From positions 1-64,000 of the forward strand of contig NZ_SLZR01000014.1 in NCBI RefSeq assembly GCF_004341165.1: DNA of 64,000 nt. The letters run 5' to 3'. Made by a program: the position numbers and the translations under genes. Every line of letters starts with the position of its first letter. The stretch's first letter is position 1. Below are positions 35,266-43,846 of this stretch, piece by piece. The notes under the pieces were generated by a model that had not been told where the DNA came from, ran no database searches, and worked only from the letters and a program-made list of their open reading frames with translations. The DNA is from Reinekea marinisedimentorum (GTDB taxonomy: Bacteria; Pseudomonadota; Gammaproteobacteria; Pseudomonadales; Natronospirillaceae).

Positions 35266-36444
35266 TCAGTCTTTTAGCTGCTCAATGGCCTGTTGCTGTT
35301 CAGGGGTCATTTCCGGCGGCAACAGAACAAATTTTCCGACATGCTTCTTCTCGGTGAATTCCTTCTGAGCATCGACAATCTGCTCAAGCGGAAAGGTTTT
35401 TGCCAGCAGAGGCTTAATTTCGCCCCGCTCGATATAGCCCACCAGATTTGGAAACACCGATTCATCCCAGGCAGTACAGCCGATAAAGGTCAAATCTTTA
35501 AGGTAAAAGTTACGCATATCCAGCGTAACCATAGGCCCTGCAATAGCGCCGGACGAGGCGTAACGGCCACCACGCTTCATAATCTCAGACATCTGAGTAA
35601 AGGCATCACCGGCAACGTTATCGATCACCACGTCGACGCTCTTCTGGCCCAGCACCTCTACCAGATTGGCATTGCGCTCGATGACTTCATCGGCACCCAG
35701 CGCTTTAACCTCGGCCATTTTGTCTTTACCGACAATCGCTGTCACCTTAGCGCCCCGGCGTTTGACCAGCTGCACAACCGCCGAGCCAACACCACCGGAA
35801 GCACCGGCCACCAGAACATGATCAGAAGCACCCACCTTGCAACGGTGAACCATATTTTCCGCCGTACCATAAGCACAAGGGATAGTACCCAGTTCGGCAT
35901 CGGTCCAGTCACTTTCAATGGCAAAAGCCTCGGTAGCGGTGATCCGAACAAACTGCGCGAAGGCACCGTCGAAATCAGACGCCATCCAGATGTTTTCCAG
36001 CGAGTCCCAGCTTTCACTGCGAATACAGGAGCGAATCAGAATACGCTCGCCAATACGTGCCGGGTCTACACCTTCCCCAACAGCAACAATACGGCCACAG
36101 CAATCGGTGCCCTGAATAAACGGGAACGGTGTTTGTTCATTCCAGCCGCCGTCCAGTTCTTCAGCTGCGTCGGTCAGTTCATCATCGCTATCGCTCAGCG
36201 CTTCAGTCCCTTTGGTCACCTTGGAAGAATACCAGCCCAGACGGGTATTGATTTCAGTGTTGTTCACACCAGCCGCCAACACCTGCACCAGCACTTCGCC
36301 GGCCGCCGGTGATGGAATAGGGACATCGGTATAATTCAGTTGTTCATAGCCACCATTGGCCATGGTGACCACCGCTTTCATGGACGCCTGATTGGCCGCC
36401 AATTTAAATCGTTCTTTGTCTCCTAAAAGATTGGTAATACTCAT
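35266..36444 (-). CDS. MDR superfamily alcohol dehydrogenase / quinone oxidoreductase-like enzyme
   Basis: A 392-residue NAD(P)H-dependent oxidoreductase. It has the GroES-like N-terminal domain (AGEVLVQVLAAGVNNTEINTRLGWY) and a Rossmann domain with VLVAGASGGVGSAVVQLVKRRGA near residue 210. An acidic insert, ALSDSDDELTDAAEELDGG, sits near 82-100. The catalytic zinc Cys-His set is incomplete, placing it nearer quinone-reductase-like members; family members of this type are often just named zinc-binding alcohol dehydrogenase. It leads an operon with the seven-helix protein and maybe the EamA transporter. Divergent from the DUF6817-like gene. Confidence 0.82.
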   Translation of the reverse strand: MSITNLLGDKERFKLAANQASMKAVVTMANGGYEQLNYTDVPIPSPAAGEVLVQVLAAGVNNTEINTRLGWYSSKVTKGTEALSDSDDELTDAAEELDGGWNEQTPFPFIQGTDCCGRIVAVGEGVDPARIGERILIRSCIRSESWDSLENIWMASDFDGAFAQFVRITATEAFAIESDWTDAELGTIPCAYGTAENMVHRCKVGASDHVLVAGASGGVGSAVVQLVKRRGAKVTAIVGKDKMAEVKALGADEVIERNANLVEVLGQKSVDVVIDNVAGDAFTQMSEIMKRGGRYASSGAIAGPMVTLDMRNFYLKDLTFIGCTAWDESVFPNLVGYIERGEIKPLLAKTFPLEQIVDAQKEFTEKKHVGKFVLLPPEMTPEQQQAIEQLKD

Positions 36445-36483
36445 AAATGTTCTACGCTTATTGTATGGTGAAGAAATTTCCGC

Positions 36484-36499
36484 CTTACGGTACAGTAAG
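36484..36499. promoter_or_regulatory. Dyad in the divergent promoter region
   Basis: CTTAC-GGTACA-GTAAG, a 5-bp-arm palindrome, lies 40 bases before the MDR gene start and 80 before the divergent DUF6817-like gene. It is sized like a TetR-type operator, but no regulator gene adjoins. Confidence 0.3.
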
Positions 36500-36578
36500 A
36501 GTGAGCACCAATCAAAACTAGCTGTTTTGTGGTACTCATCGAGCTGACAAGAACAAAACTAAGCCACAGAACAACCTC

Positions 36579-37172
36579 ATGACTGATCGCATCAATTCAG
36601 AATTAACGAGGGTGGCAAGCGAGAGGAACTTATCATCAATGGAAAAGAAAATTACACTCCTGAAAAAACTGGGCGGACAAAATGCTAAAGCCCAAAACGG
36701 CTGGCTGATTGACCACCTGATTGCAACCTACGAACTGCTTCAACAATGGGGCGCTGAAGAAACCCTTTGTGACGCTGGCCTGTTCCACGCCGCTTACGGC
36801 ACCTTCGGTTACAACGAGAAGCTGATCGATGTCAGTCGCCGAGAAGAACTGGCGGCGCTGATCGGCAAAGACGTCGAAGCCATCGTATACACCTATTGTG
36901 CCTGTGACCGGGACAAGACCTATCCAAACCTGAAAAACCGTGTCGTGTTGTTTACCGACCGTTTTAATAGCCAGACTCAATATCTGACCGACAAACAACT
37001 GCGTAACTTCTGTGAACTGACCGTTGCCAATGAGCTGGAGTTAGTGTCCTCTAACGACAACTTCCGCCGGCAATGGGGCCATGATTTATACGAACTGTTT
37101 GAGAAGATGAGCCCTTATATCAGTGATGGCGCTAAAGCCGCTTATCGCGAAGTACTGCAGGAAGTCGCTTAA
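36579..37172 (+). CDS. DUF6817-like HD-fold protein
   Basis: A 197-residue cytosolic protein resembling the DUF6817 family: GWLIDHLIATYELLQQWGAEE near residue 42, CDAGLFHAAYGTFGYNEKLI, and IVYTYCACDRDKTYP. The spaced H...H...D residues (LIDHL, LFHAAYGT, CDRD) look like an HD-type metal site. Function is not known. Divergent from the MDR oxidoreductase gene, with a shared 134-base promoter region, and closed by its own terminator. An ATG at residue 21 could be an alternative start. Confidence 0.65.
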   Translation: MTDRINSELTRVASERNLSSMEKKITLLKKLGGQNAKAQNGWLIDHLIATYELLQQWGAEETLCDAGLFHAAYGTFGYNEKLIDVSRREELAALIGKDVEAIVYTYCACDRDKTYPNLKNRVVLFTDRFNSQTQYLTDKQLRNFCELTVANELELVSSNDNFRRQWGHDLYELFEKMSPYISDGAKAAYREVLQEVA

Positions 37173-37218
37173 ACCCGACCGTTAGCCGTAAAAAAACCTC
37201 CCCGCCCAATTTGTTCTT

Positions 37219-37241
37219 AGCCCGCTGATAAGCGGGCTTTT
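37219..37241 (+). terminator. Terminator after the DUF6817-like gene
   Basis: AGCCCGC and GCGGGCT form a 7-bp stem with a 6-base loop, followed by TTTTA. Confidence 0.85.
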
Positions 37242-37403
37242 ACTTTCTGAGGCTGTTGGCCTTCATGGCCGCCGGCTTCAGAAAATACACAGCCACAGGT
37301 AACTTTTTGTCATTAAACAATAACAATTTTATGCCGTGCACCTATAATTAGCCGCCTGTTTACTCTGCCCGCTAACTTTTTTCATTGCCCCGGTTATTAC
37401 AAA

Positions 37404-38048
37404 ATGCACCATACTTTTCTGCAACTGCAGCCGCACAAACCCATCGCGGTTGGCAAAACACGATACATCTATGAGTTTCCCGGCAAACCGGAGCTGTTGG
37501 TTAAGGTACACCGCCCGGTGTCTGCACCGGCAGGCGCGTCCCGCTTCAAACAGTGGTTCGCCAGCGCGGAAGACCGCTTCATCTACAAGACCGGTTATCT
37601 GCGTGAGCTGAACATCTACCTCGATTCACGCTATGGAAAACAGGACCCGATGGTTCAGCACATTGCACCTATCGGTGGCTTTGTTGATACCGATATGGGT
37701 ATTGGCCTGGTGGTTTCAGCAGTGCGCGATAAAGACGGCAACCTGGCACCGACACTCAACGAGCTGATCAAGCAGAAGCGCATGAACCCGGCCCGTATTG
37801 AAAAGGTGAAGACGGTACTTGAGAAGATTGACCAAAGTGATCTGGTATTGGGTGATCTGAACGCCGGTAACCTGGTACTGGAGCAAACAGAAGACGGCAA
37901 CGAAGATTTCTATCTGATAGACGGCCTGGGAGAGCGCACCTTCATTCCCATCCAGTCATTCTCGAATTGGGTACGTAAAAAACGTAAGCATGATTTTGTC
38001 ATCAAAATGCTTAACCGACTGAAAAAACTGGAACAGACCGTTCACTGA
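37404..38048 (+). CDS. YrbL-like kinase-fold protein
   Basis: A 214-residue protein of the YrbL (PhoP regulatory network) family. The N-terminal lobe has PIAVGKTRYIYEFPGKPELLVKVHRP, like a protein-kinase ATP lobe with a candidate lysine, and LVLGDLNAGNLVLE resembles the catalytic HxDLxxxN loop with His replaced by Leu-Gly. FYLIDGLGERTFIP follows as the DFG-like metal segment. Activity is undemonstrated for the family. It is convergent with cowN (6-base gap), next to the nif genes but with no obvious functional tie. Confidence 0.75.
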   Translation: MHHTFLQLQPHKPIAVGKTRYIYEFPGKPELLVKVHRPVSAPAGASRFKQWFASAEDRFIYKTGYLRELNIYLDSRYGKQDPMVQHIAPIGGFVDTDMGIGLVVSAVRDKDGNLAPTLNELIKQKRMNPARIEKVKTVLEKIDQSDLVLGDLNAGNLVLEQTEDGNEDFYLIDGLGERTFIPIQSFSNWVRKKRKHDFVIKMLNRLKKLEQTVH

Positions 38049-38054
38049 CACGGG

Positions 38055-38345
38055 TCAGCAACACTCCTGCTCCAGCTGATAAAGCAAATCCTGAGCAGCT
38101 TCATCGTCACATTCATCAAAATACTCATACAGCGGGTTAATCTGATTTCCGATCAGGTTCAGGTTATCCCGGCCCATCTGCTTTTGTTCGGCGCGTTTTT
38201 TACTGAAATAGACACGCCACTGCTCGCTACCCGAGCCGGCTTCCAGATGGCCGTCGAGCATAGCAATCAACTTATCTGCATTCTTATCGCATTCGATATC
38301 GCAGAAGGAGATGTAGCGGTCTTTGGTAGAATTTTGTACTTCCAT
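38055..38345 (-). CDS. cowN: N2-fixation sustaining protein CowN
   Basis: A 96-residue protein that protects Mo-nitrogenase from carbon monoxide. It matches the family over its full length: KDRYISFCDIECDKNADKLIA at the N-terminus, a WRVYFSKKRAEQ segment, LIGNQINPLYEYFDE, and the diagnostic C-terminus LEQECC. It lies 86 bases downstream of nifF on the same strand, so a nifF-cowN transcript is likely, with a hairpin between that could set relative amounts. A CowN gene beside nifF is also known in other diazotrophs. Confidence 0.92.
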   Translation of the reverse strand: MEVQNSTKDRYISFCDIECDKNADKLIAMLDGHLEAGSGSEQWRVYFSKKRAEQKQMGRDNLNLIGNQINPLYEYFDECDDEAAQDLLYQLEQECC

Positions 38346-38394
38346 GGATTCGTCTAACTATAGTGGTTCAGTTTAAACCCGGATTAACAGCCAA

Positions 38395-38416
38395 AGCCTG
38401 CGCATCCCGGCAGGCT
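38395..38416 (-). terminator. Weak hairpin between nifF and cowN
   Basis: AGCCTGC and GCAGGCT form a 7-bp stem with an 8-base loop, followed on the minus strand by TTT. It may end some nifF transcripts and let others continue into cowN. Confidence 0.4.
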
Positions 38417-38431
38417 CAACACACGGATGAA

Positions 38432-38971
38432 TCAGGCAAGACCCATTTCATCTTTGATTTTGGCAATCCACTCTGTGATACGGGCAGCGTGCATATCTGA
38501 CTGGTTGTCGTTATCCAGCACCAGGCCGCAGAACTCGCCGTCTTCCTCTGCTGCTGAAGCATCGAAGGTGTAGCCGTCTGTAGACCACTGACCAACGGTT
38601 TCTGCACCGGCATCGGTCACTGCTTCACACAGCTCACCCAGACCGTCAACAAACTCACCGGCGTAGTTGACCTGATCACCCAGACCATACAAAGCAACTT
38701 TCTTACCGCTTAAATCCATATCTTCAAAGTTAGGCAGGAATTCTTCCCAGCTTTCTTCCTGGCAGTCTGCGCTCATGCCTGGTAGCTCACCACTGCCATA
38801 GGTTGGTGTACCCAGAATCAGGAAGTCGTAACCGGCCAGAGTATCTGCATCTGCACGGTTAATATTCAGTGGTTTATCGGCCAGCGCTTCACCTAACTCT
38901 TTGTACATCATCTTTGCGATTTTGCGCGTGGTGCCAGTATCTGTACCAAAAAAAATGCCTACTTTACTCAT
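38432..38971 (-). CDS. nifF: Flavodoxin NifF, electron donor to nitrogenase
   Basis: A 179-residue long-chain flavodoxin. The FMN-phosphate loop GTDTGTTRKIAK lies at residues 9-20; LGTPTYGSGELPG (first FMN loop) near 57 and GLGDQVNYAGEFVDGLG (second loop) near 100 are all present. It passes low-potential electrons to the Fe protein. ATG 38971 has AAGGA upstream. A sigma-54 promoter and NifA site lie upstream, and the genes for Rnf, the likely electron source, follow divergently placed but same-strand upstream, so this is a nif-specific flavodoxin rather than a housekeeping FldA. Confidence 0.93.
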   Translation of the reverse strand: MSKVGIFFGTDTGTTRKIAKMMYKELGEALADKPLNINRADADTLAGYDFLILGTPTYGSGELPGMSADCQEESWEEFLPNFEDMDLSGKKVALYGLGDQVNYAGEFVDGLGELCEAVTDAGAETVGQWSTDGYTFDASAAEEDGEFCGLVLDNDNQSDMHAARITEWIAKIKDEMGLA

Positions 38972-39033
38972 ATTCGTTTTTCCTTTGTGAGCACATACAA
39001 ATTGTCGTTTTTGTTCAACGATTAACTGACTTT

Positions 39034-39050
39034 TGCAAACTTTCAGCCAA
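39034..39050 (-). promoter_or_regulatory. Sigma-54 promoter of nifF
   Basis: On the minus strand TTGGCTGAAAGTTTGCA: GG and GC are separated by 10 bases with a TTTGCA -12 element. It lies about 63 bases upstream of the nifF start. Confidence 0.75.
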
Positions 39051-39120
39051 TCCATAGCGGGCCCTGAGCCCGCATTTTTATTGAATCCCGGCGCTCCTAC
39101 CTTTTTATGACGCGCCAAAT

Positions 39121-39136
39121 TGTCAGGTTTACGACA
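39121..39136 (-). promoter_or_regulatory. NifA upstream activator site for nifF
   Basis: TGTCAGGTTTACGACA: exact TGT-N10-ACA, about 75-85 bases upstream of the -24 element. A further TGT-N9-ACA-like palindrome (GTTTGTTCGCTACAAAC) lies 25 bases further on. Confidence 0.7.
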
Positions 39137-39170
39137 AAACAATCAGACAGAGTGTTTGTTCGCTACAAAC

Positions 39171-39205
39171 AAAAAAGCAGCAACAGGTGACCCTGCTACT
39201 GCTTT
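39171..39205 (-). terminator. Terminator of the rnf operon
   Basis: On the minus strand GCAGTAGCAGG and CCTGTTGCTGC pair (imperfect 11-bp stem), followed by TTTTTT. It lies just after rnfH and before the nifF activator site. Confidence 0.8.
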
Positions 39206-39230
39206 CAAAATATTGAACACCTGAGACTAT

Positions 39231-39500
39231 TCAGTCGTCATCTTCATCGTCGTCATCTTCATCATCCGGCGTCCAGGTGATTGGCCGGTAAATCTCCACG
39301 CGGTCACCCTCAGCGAGTAGCGTTTCCAGATTCACCATACGGCCAAAAATGCCGACCTTCTGTTTTTCCAGGTTGATATCGGCGTTTAAATCTAGCAGAC
39401 CACTCTGGTGAATAGCAGCCATCACGGTTGTACCCTCCGCAATATCAACATCCAGCCACCACTGCTGCTCGGGTAATGCATAGGCCACACTTACGCGCAT
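39231..39500 (-). CDS. rnfH: RnfH-type ubiquitin-like protein
   Basis: The last gene of the rnf operon, 89 residues. It begins MRVSVAYALPEQQWWLDVDI, like the RnfH/YfjF family, with the beta-grasp GDRVEIYRPITW near the end. A strongly acidic tail (DDEDDDDEDDD) follows and is not typical of the family. Its function in Rnf is unclear. The start overlaps the rnfE stop. Confidence 0.87.
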   Translation of the reverse strand: MRVSVAYALPEQQWWLDVDIAEGTTVMAAIHQSGLLDLNADINLEKQKVGIFGRMVNLETLLAEGDRVEIYRPITWTPDDEDDDDEDDD

Positions 39501-40171
39501 TGCTCACCTCCGGTTGTGGTTTGTTTTTCAGCCCTGCGTTTGGCCACCGCCTGAATCTTCTTCTGTGCTGCCAGAATAAAGCTCAAAACCATAAAACCAC
39601 CGGGCGGCAGAATCAGTATCAGGAAGCCGCGGTAGTCGGGTATAACCGTGACCTCAAGGAATTCAAAGTGAGGCCCCAACAGCAGGCTGGCATTGGCAAA
39701 CAGGGTACCGCTGCCGAGAATTTCCCGGATCGCCCCCATTCCGGTCAGAACCACGGTAAAACCCAGGCCCATCGCCAAACCATCGGCCATAGCCGGCACC
39801 AGGCTGTTGCGGCTGGCAAAGGATTCTACCCGGCCAAGAATGGCGCAGTTGGTCACGATCAGCGGAATAAACAGACCCAGCACTTTGTGCAGATCGTGCA
39901 GATAGGCATTGAGCAGTAAATCGGTAACCGTCACCAGTGTGGCGATCAGCAGGATGTTCACCGGTATGCGAATCGCGCGGGTAACGGTATTTTTCATCAG
40001 AGAGGCAATCAGGTTGGCAAACACCATAACAAACAGCGTTGCCAAGCCCAGACCCAGGCCATTGGTTGCGTTCGATGTCACCGCCAGCAGCGGGCACAGC
40101 GCCAGGCTCTGGCCAAGCACAACGTTGTTGCGCCACAAGCCATCTGCAAATATCGACTTGTACTCACTCAT
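39491..40171 (-). CDS. rnfE: Rnf complex subunit RnfE
   Basis: An integral membrane subunit of 226 residues with about six helices, homologous to RnfA and NqrD. KNTVTRAIRIPVNILLIATLV, LFIPLIVTNCAILGRVESFA (with the conserved Cys-bearing NCA motif) and LPPGGFMVLSFILAAQKKI identify it. RnfA and RnfE face each other in the membrane and hold a [2Fe-2S] cluster via the NCAxxG motifs. Overlaps rnfG by 8 bases. Confidence 0.95.
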   Translation of the reverse strand: MSEYKSIFADGLWRNNVVLGQSLALCPLLAVTSNATNGLGLGLATLFVMVFANLIASLMKNTVTRAIRIPVNILLIATLVTVTDLLLNAYLHDLHKVLGLFIPLIVTNCAILGRVESFASRNSLVPAMADGLAMGLGFTVVLTGMGAIREILGSGTLFANASLLLGPHFEFLEVTVIPDYRGFLILILPPGGFMVLSFILAAQKKIQAVAKRRAEKQTTTGGEQCA

Positions 40172-40796
40172 AAAGACTTACCTCTTTTGAAATCTCCGGA
40201 ATCAGCTTCTGCTGCATGGCCTGAAGCGTTTTATGCACCTGGCCAACCACCGCACGCGGCGTAATGGTAGCGCCGGTAAACTGATCAAACTCACCGCCAT
40301 CCTTCTTCACTGCCCATTGCGGCTGCGAAAGCGAGCTGAGCGATTGGCTTTCAAAGGCATCGACCCAGGTTGATTTGGAGCGCTCAATCTTATCGCCCAG
40401 ACCCGGTGTTTCACTGTGAGACAGCACCCGCACCGCCAGAATATTCTGCTCGGCATCGATCCCCACCAGCATATTGATATCACCGGCATAACCCTGTGCC
40501 GTGCTCTGAATGGCATAGCCGGTAATCAGGTTCTCGGCATTCAGCCCGACAAACACGCGGAACGCCTGACCGTCAAACTCCCAGCTGCGCTCAGTAGCGA
40601 GCAGGTCGTTCTGGTACAACGCCGGCGGCAGTACCTGGTTCAGGCCGGCCATTTTGTCTTCATAGGTGCGCAGAGCAATGGCATCGCTGCTCAGGCTGCT
40701 GACCAGCAGCAGAATTCCGGCTGCGGCAGCAGCGACAACACCCAACAAACCACCCTGATAGGCAATGGTTTCTTTATCCATCGTCAACACGCTCAT
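40164..40796 (-). CDS. rnfG: Rnf complex subunit RnfG, covalent FMN carrier
   Basis: A 210-residue membrane-anchored subunit with one N-terminal helix (GLLGVVAAAAAGILLLVSSL) and a periplasmic FMN-binding domain. The flavinylation motif is TGATITPRAVV near residue 180, where Thr bears FMN. VRVLSHSETPGLGDKIE is also typical. Electrons pass through it across the membrane. Overlaps rnfD and rnfE. Confidence 0.95.
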   Translation of the reverse strand: MSVLTMDKETIAYQGGLLGVVAAAAAGILLLVSSLSSDAIALRTYEDKMAGLNQVLPPALYQNDLLATERSWEFDGQAFRVFVGLNAENLITGYAIQSTAQGYAGDINMLVGIDAEQNILAVRVLSHSETPGLGDKIERSKSTWVDAFESQSLSSLSQPQWAVKKDGGEFDQFTGATITPRAVVGQVHKTLQAMQQKLIPEISKEVSLYE

Positions 40797-41794
40797 GCTT
40801 TGCCCTCCTTAAAGAATGTCGGCTTGGCGCCAAAGACGGCCGGTCTCAGGTAGTGATCAATAATCGGTGTCGTGGCGTTCATAATCAGCACGGCAAAGGC
40901 GGCACCTTCAGGGTAATTGCCAAAGGTTCGGATCAGGTAAATCAGCACCCCACAGCCAACGCCATAGACCCACTGGCCTTTGCTGCTGGCCGGTGAGGTC
41001 ACCATATCGGTGGCAATAAAGAACGCAGCTAAAAAGGCCGCACCGCTGAACAGGTGGGTACCCGCCGAAAGGAAATGCTCCGGGCTGACCAGGTGTAAAA
41101 CAAAGGCCGGAACCGCAAGACCCAGAAGTAAGGCTGTTGGAATGACAGCGTTAATAACCTTGCGCCAGAGTAGAAAAACACCGCCCAGCAGGATGAGCAG
41201 AGAGCTGGTCTCGCCCATACTACCGGCGTGCTGGCCGCTCATCAGTGCCAGTGGTGATAATGCCGATGCATCGTGTGACAGCGGGGTTGCGGCGGTCATG
41301 GCATCAACACCCAGCCAATAGCTGTTGAGCACAATGCCGTGCTCACCCAGAGCAATCGGGGTGACCGCGTGCCAGTCAGTCAGCTCGACCGGGAAACAGA
41401 TCAGCAGCATCACCCGCGCCAGCATAGCCGGGTTGAACAGGTTGTTACCCAGGCCACCGTAGGCGTGCTTGCCAATCGCGATAGCAAAGGCTGAACCCAG
41501 CACCACCACCCACCAGGGGGTTGCCGGCGGTAAACTCATGGCCAGCAACCAGCCGGTCAGCAATGCCGAGCCATCCATTACGCTGGCGCGATTGGCACCA
41601 CGCCAGTACAGCATCAACCACTCGGTGATCAGAGCAGAAGCACAGGCGGTCAGCAGCACCATCAGCGCCGACAGACCGAACAGATAAATACCAAACAGGG
41701 TTGCTGGTACCAGTGCCAGCACCACCTGATACATGATCAGCGAGCTGGAATCTCCGCCGTGGGTGTGTGGGCCGGATACAATTTCATACTTCAT
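40793..41794 (-). CDS. rnfD: Rnf complex subunit RnfD
   Basis: A 333-residue integral membrane subunit related to NqrB, with about ten helices. FNPAMLARVMLLICFP lies near residue 120, the flavinylation region DAMTAATPLS near 165-175, and IATDMVTSPASSKGQWVYG near 265. It holds a covalent FMN and is part of the sodium/proton pathway. The start lies after rnfC with a 5-base gap. Confidence 0.95.
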   Translation of the reverse strand: MKYEIVSGPHTHGGDSSSLIMYQVVLALVPATLFGIYLFGLSALMVLLTACASALITEWLMLYWRGANRASVMDGSALLTGWLLAMSLPPATPWWVVVLGSAFAIAIGKHAYGGLGNNLFNPAMLARVMLLICFPVELTDWHAVTPIALGEHGIVLNSYWLGVDAMTAATPLSHDASALSPLALMSGQHAGSMGETSSLLILLGGVFLLWRKVINAVIPTALLLGLAVPAFVLHLVSPEHFLSAGTHLFSGAAFLAAFFIATDMVTSPASSKGQWVYGVGCGVLIYLIRTFGNYPEGAAFAVLIMNATTPIIDHYLRPAVFGAKPTFFKEGKA

Positions 41795-41799
41795 TGAGC

Positions 41800-43299
41800 T
41801 TACTCCCCTGCTGCCGCTTTAGCGGCGGCTTGTTTGGCTTTTTTCTCGGCAGCCTTCTTTTTGCGGGCCGCGGCCTTGGCTTCTTTTTCAGCCTGTTTGG
41901 CGGCGGCTTCGCGATCCAGCCGCTGCTTACGCGCATCGGTTAACTTGCGCGCCAGTGCAGACTTTTGCGCCATACTGCGCTGGGCATTAATTTGCCCGCG
42001 GGCATGAGAAAAATGCTGAACCAATGGGATACGGGACGGACAAACGTAAGAACAGGCGCCACACAACAGACAATTATTAAGGCCATAATCCTGTGCGCCT
42101 TCGTAGTCAGAAACCCGCGAGTGTGCGGCCATCTGGAACGGCATCAGCCCCATCGGGCAGGCAGATACACAGCGACCGCAGCGCAGGCAATCGTGGCTCT
42201 GGTCGTCGCGCACTTCCTGTTCATTCAGTGCTAACAAACCGCCAATGCTTTTATCAACCGGGGTATAGGGTGAAGGAATAACCTGCCCCATCATCGGGCC
42301 GCCCGCCACCAGGCGCTGCGCACTCATGGTTAAGCCGCCACAGGCTGTCAGCAGATCACTGACCGGTGTACCAATGGGCACTACCAGATTCTTCGGCTGC
42401 TCAATACCACCGCCAGAAACGGTAATAACACGTTCAATTAATGGGCGGTTGAAGCGCAGCGCATGATAGACCGCGCGCGCCGTTGCCACGTTGTGCACCA
42501 GAATACCGAGCGCAACACTGAGCTCACCGGGTGCAACCGTTTTACCAGTCACGGCTTTAATCAGGTGGCGCTCACTGCCCATCGGGTAAAGGCTGGGAAC
42601 AACCTTCACAGAGATGTTTTCAATTTCTGAAGCCGCATGGCTAAGGGCTTCAATACTGCGGGGCTTGTTATCTTCCACCGCCACCAGCGCTTCTTTGGCG
42701 CCGATAGCACGCACCATCAGTTCAATGCCGGCGACGACCTCGGAGGCATGCTCCTGCATCAGGCGGTCATCACAGGTCAGGTACGGCTCACACTCACCAC
42801 CGTTGATCAGCAGTGTGTGCACGCCCTTCTGCTTGGCCAGGCGCAGCTTCACACCAGACGGGAAGCCCGCACCACCGAGGCCTACAATGCCGGCATCGAG
42901 AATACGTTGAATCATTTCATCCTGACTCAGGGTATCCGGGTTGATCGGCGGGTAGTTTTCAGACCAGCTATTGTCTTCACTGCTCTTGATAATCAGCGTT
43001 TTAATCTTAATACCGGAGGGATGTGCACTGACATAGTCACGAATTTCCACCACGGTGCCGTTAACCGGCGAATGCAGCGGTACTGCCATATCGCTGGCAC
43101 CTTTGGCAACCAGCTGACCTTTGCCGACATAATCGCCAACCTTCACCAGCGGCGTCAGCAGGGTGCCGTTGCGCTGCTGCAGGCCAAGAAAAATTCGTTT
43201 CGGCGTTGGCAGTTTTTCAATCTGGCTTTGTTCTGTGCGTTCTTTGTGCCCGGTGGGGTGAATACCGCCACGAAAGGGCTTAGCGAAAAGCGTTTGCAT
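41800..43299 (-). CDS. rnfC: Rnf complex subunit RnfC, NADH-binding
   Basis: A 499-residue peripheral subunit. It has the N-terminal RnfC barrel (FRGGIHPTGHKE), NAD/FMN-binding domain (GLGGAGFPSGVKL, LLINGGECEPYL) and two 4Fe-4S ferredoxin motifs (CLRCGRCVSACPMG and CLLCGACSYVCPSRIP). The last ~60 residues are a Lys/Ala/Glu-rich tail, much shorter than the repeats in housekeeping gamma-proteobacterial RnfC. It exchanges electrons with NAD. Confidence 0.96.
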   Translation of the reverse strand: MQTLFAKPFRGGIHPTGHKERTEQSQIEKLPTPKRIFLGLQQRNGTLLTPLVKVGDYVGKGQLVAKGASDMAVPLHSPVNGTVVEIRDYVSAHPSGIKIKTLIIKSSEDNSWSENYPPINPDTLSQDEMIQRILDAGIVGLGGAGFPSGVKLRLAKQKGVHTLLINGGECEPYLTCDDRLMQEHASEVVAGIELMVRAIGAKEALVAVEDNKPRSIEALSHAASEIENISVKVVPSLYPMGSERHLIKAVTGKTVAPGELSVALGILVHNVATARAVYHALRFNRPLIERVITVSGGGIEQPKNLVVPIGTPVSDLLTACGGLTMSAQRLVAGGPMMGQVIPSPYTPVDKSIGGLLALNEQEVRDDQSHDCLRCGRCVSACPMGLMPFQMAAHSRVSDYEGAQDYGLNNCLLCGACSYVCPSRIPLVQHFSHARGQINAQRSMAQKSALARKLTDARKQRLDREAAAKQAEKEAKAAARKKKAAEKKAKQAAAKAAAGE

Positions 43300-43308
43300 G
43301 AATATCTC

Positions 43309-43836
43309 CTACGCTACCTGAGGTTTTGGCCACTGCCAGGTATTTATCTGATCAAGTACCGGCACCATTTCCAGGCAACCCTGCGAGCAGGCTTTTTCAC
43401 AAAGCCGGCAACCGGTGCAAACAGAACTCATAACGGTGTGCATCTGCCGGCTGGCACCGACGATGGCGTCAAACGGGCATGCCTTAAAGCAGCGGCCACA
43501 ACCGGAACATTCATCTTCATTAATGAATGCGCGAACCGGAATGTCTTCACCCTCATCGGAAAGCTCCACACCCAGAAACGCCGCCATAGAACCGGCCAGT
43601 GCCTTACCACCCGGAGGACAGCAATTGGGAGCAAGCTCACCCTTCACCATTTTTTCAGCAGCCTGACGACAACCCGCTTCACCACACTGACCACACTGAC
43701 CACCGGGCAACATGGCTTCAAGGTCATCCACGCGGGAATCGCCCTCTACCTTTAATGCCTTTTGTGCCCAGCCAAGAATGCAGCCGAGCGAGCCGCCCAA
43801 TAAAAGAAAAACGAAAACTGAAATAATCATCTGCAT
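43309..43836 (-). CDS. rnfB: Rnf complex subunit RnfB, Fe-S ferredoxin-like
   Basis: A 175-residue subunit with an N-terminal membrane helix, a Cys-rich 4Fe-4S region (LPGGQCGQCGEAGCRQAAEKM, then CCPPGG) and two C-terminal ferredoxin motifs (CSGCGRCFKACPFDAI, CTGCRLCEKACSQGCL). It is the electron exit point to flavodoxin or ferredoxin. ATG 43836 follows AGGAG. The rnfA stop is 10 bases upstream. Confidence 0.95.
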   Translation of the reverse strand: MQMIISVFVFLLLGGSLGCILGWAQKALKVEGDSRVDDLEAMLPGGQCGQCGEAGCRQAAEKMVKGELAPNCCPPGGKALAGSMAAFLGVELSDEGEDIPVRAFINEDECSGCGRCFKACPFDAIVGASRQMHTVMSSVCTGCRLCEKACSQGCLEMVPVLDQINTWQWPKPQVA

Positions 43837-43846
43837 GCTGTTCTCC

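Noticed and set aside
35293-36312. 339-codon frame opposite the MDR oxidoreductase
   Set aside because: Antisense shadow of a confident gene; no start signal or family features.
39153-39170. Second NifA-like site GTTTGTTCGCTACAAAC before nifF
   Set aside because: Spacing between TGT and ACA does not give 10 bases; kept only as a note next to the exact site at 39121.
42637-43755. 372-codon frame opposite rnfC and rnfB
   Set aside because: Runs antisense across two confident genes; a by-product of codon usage.
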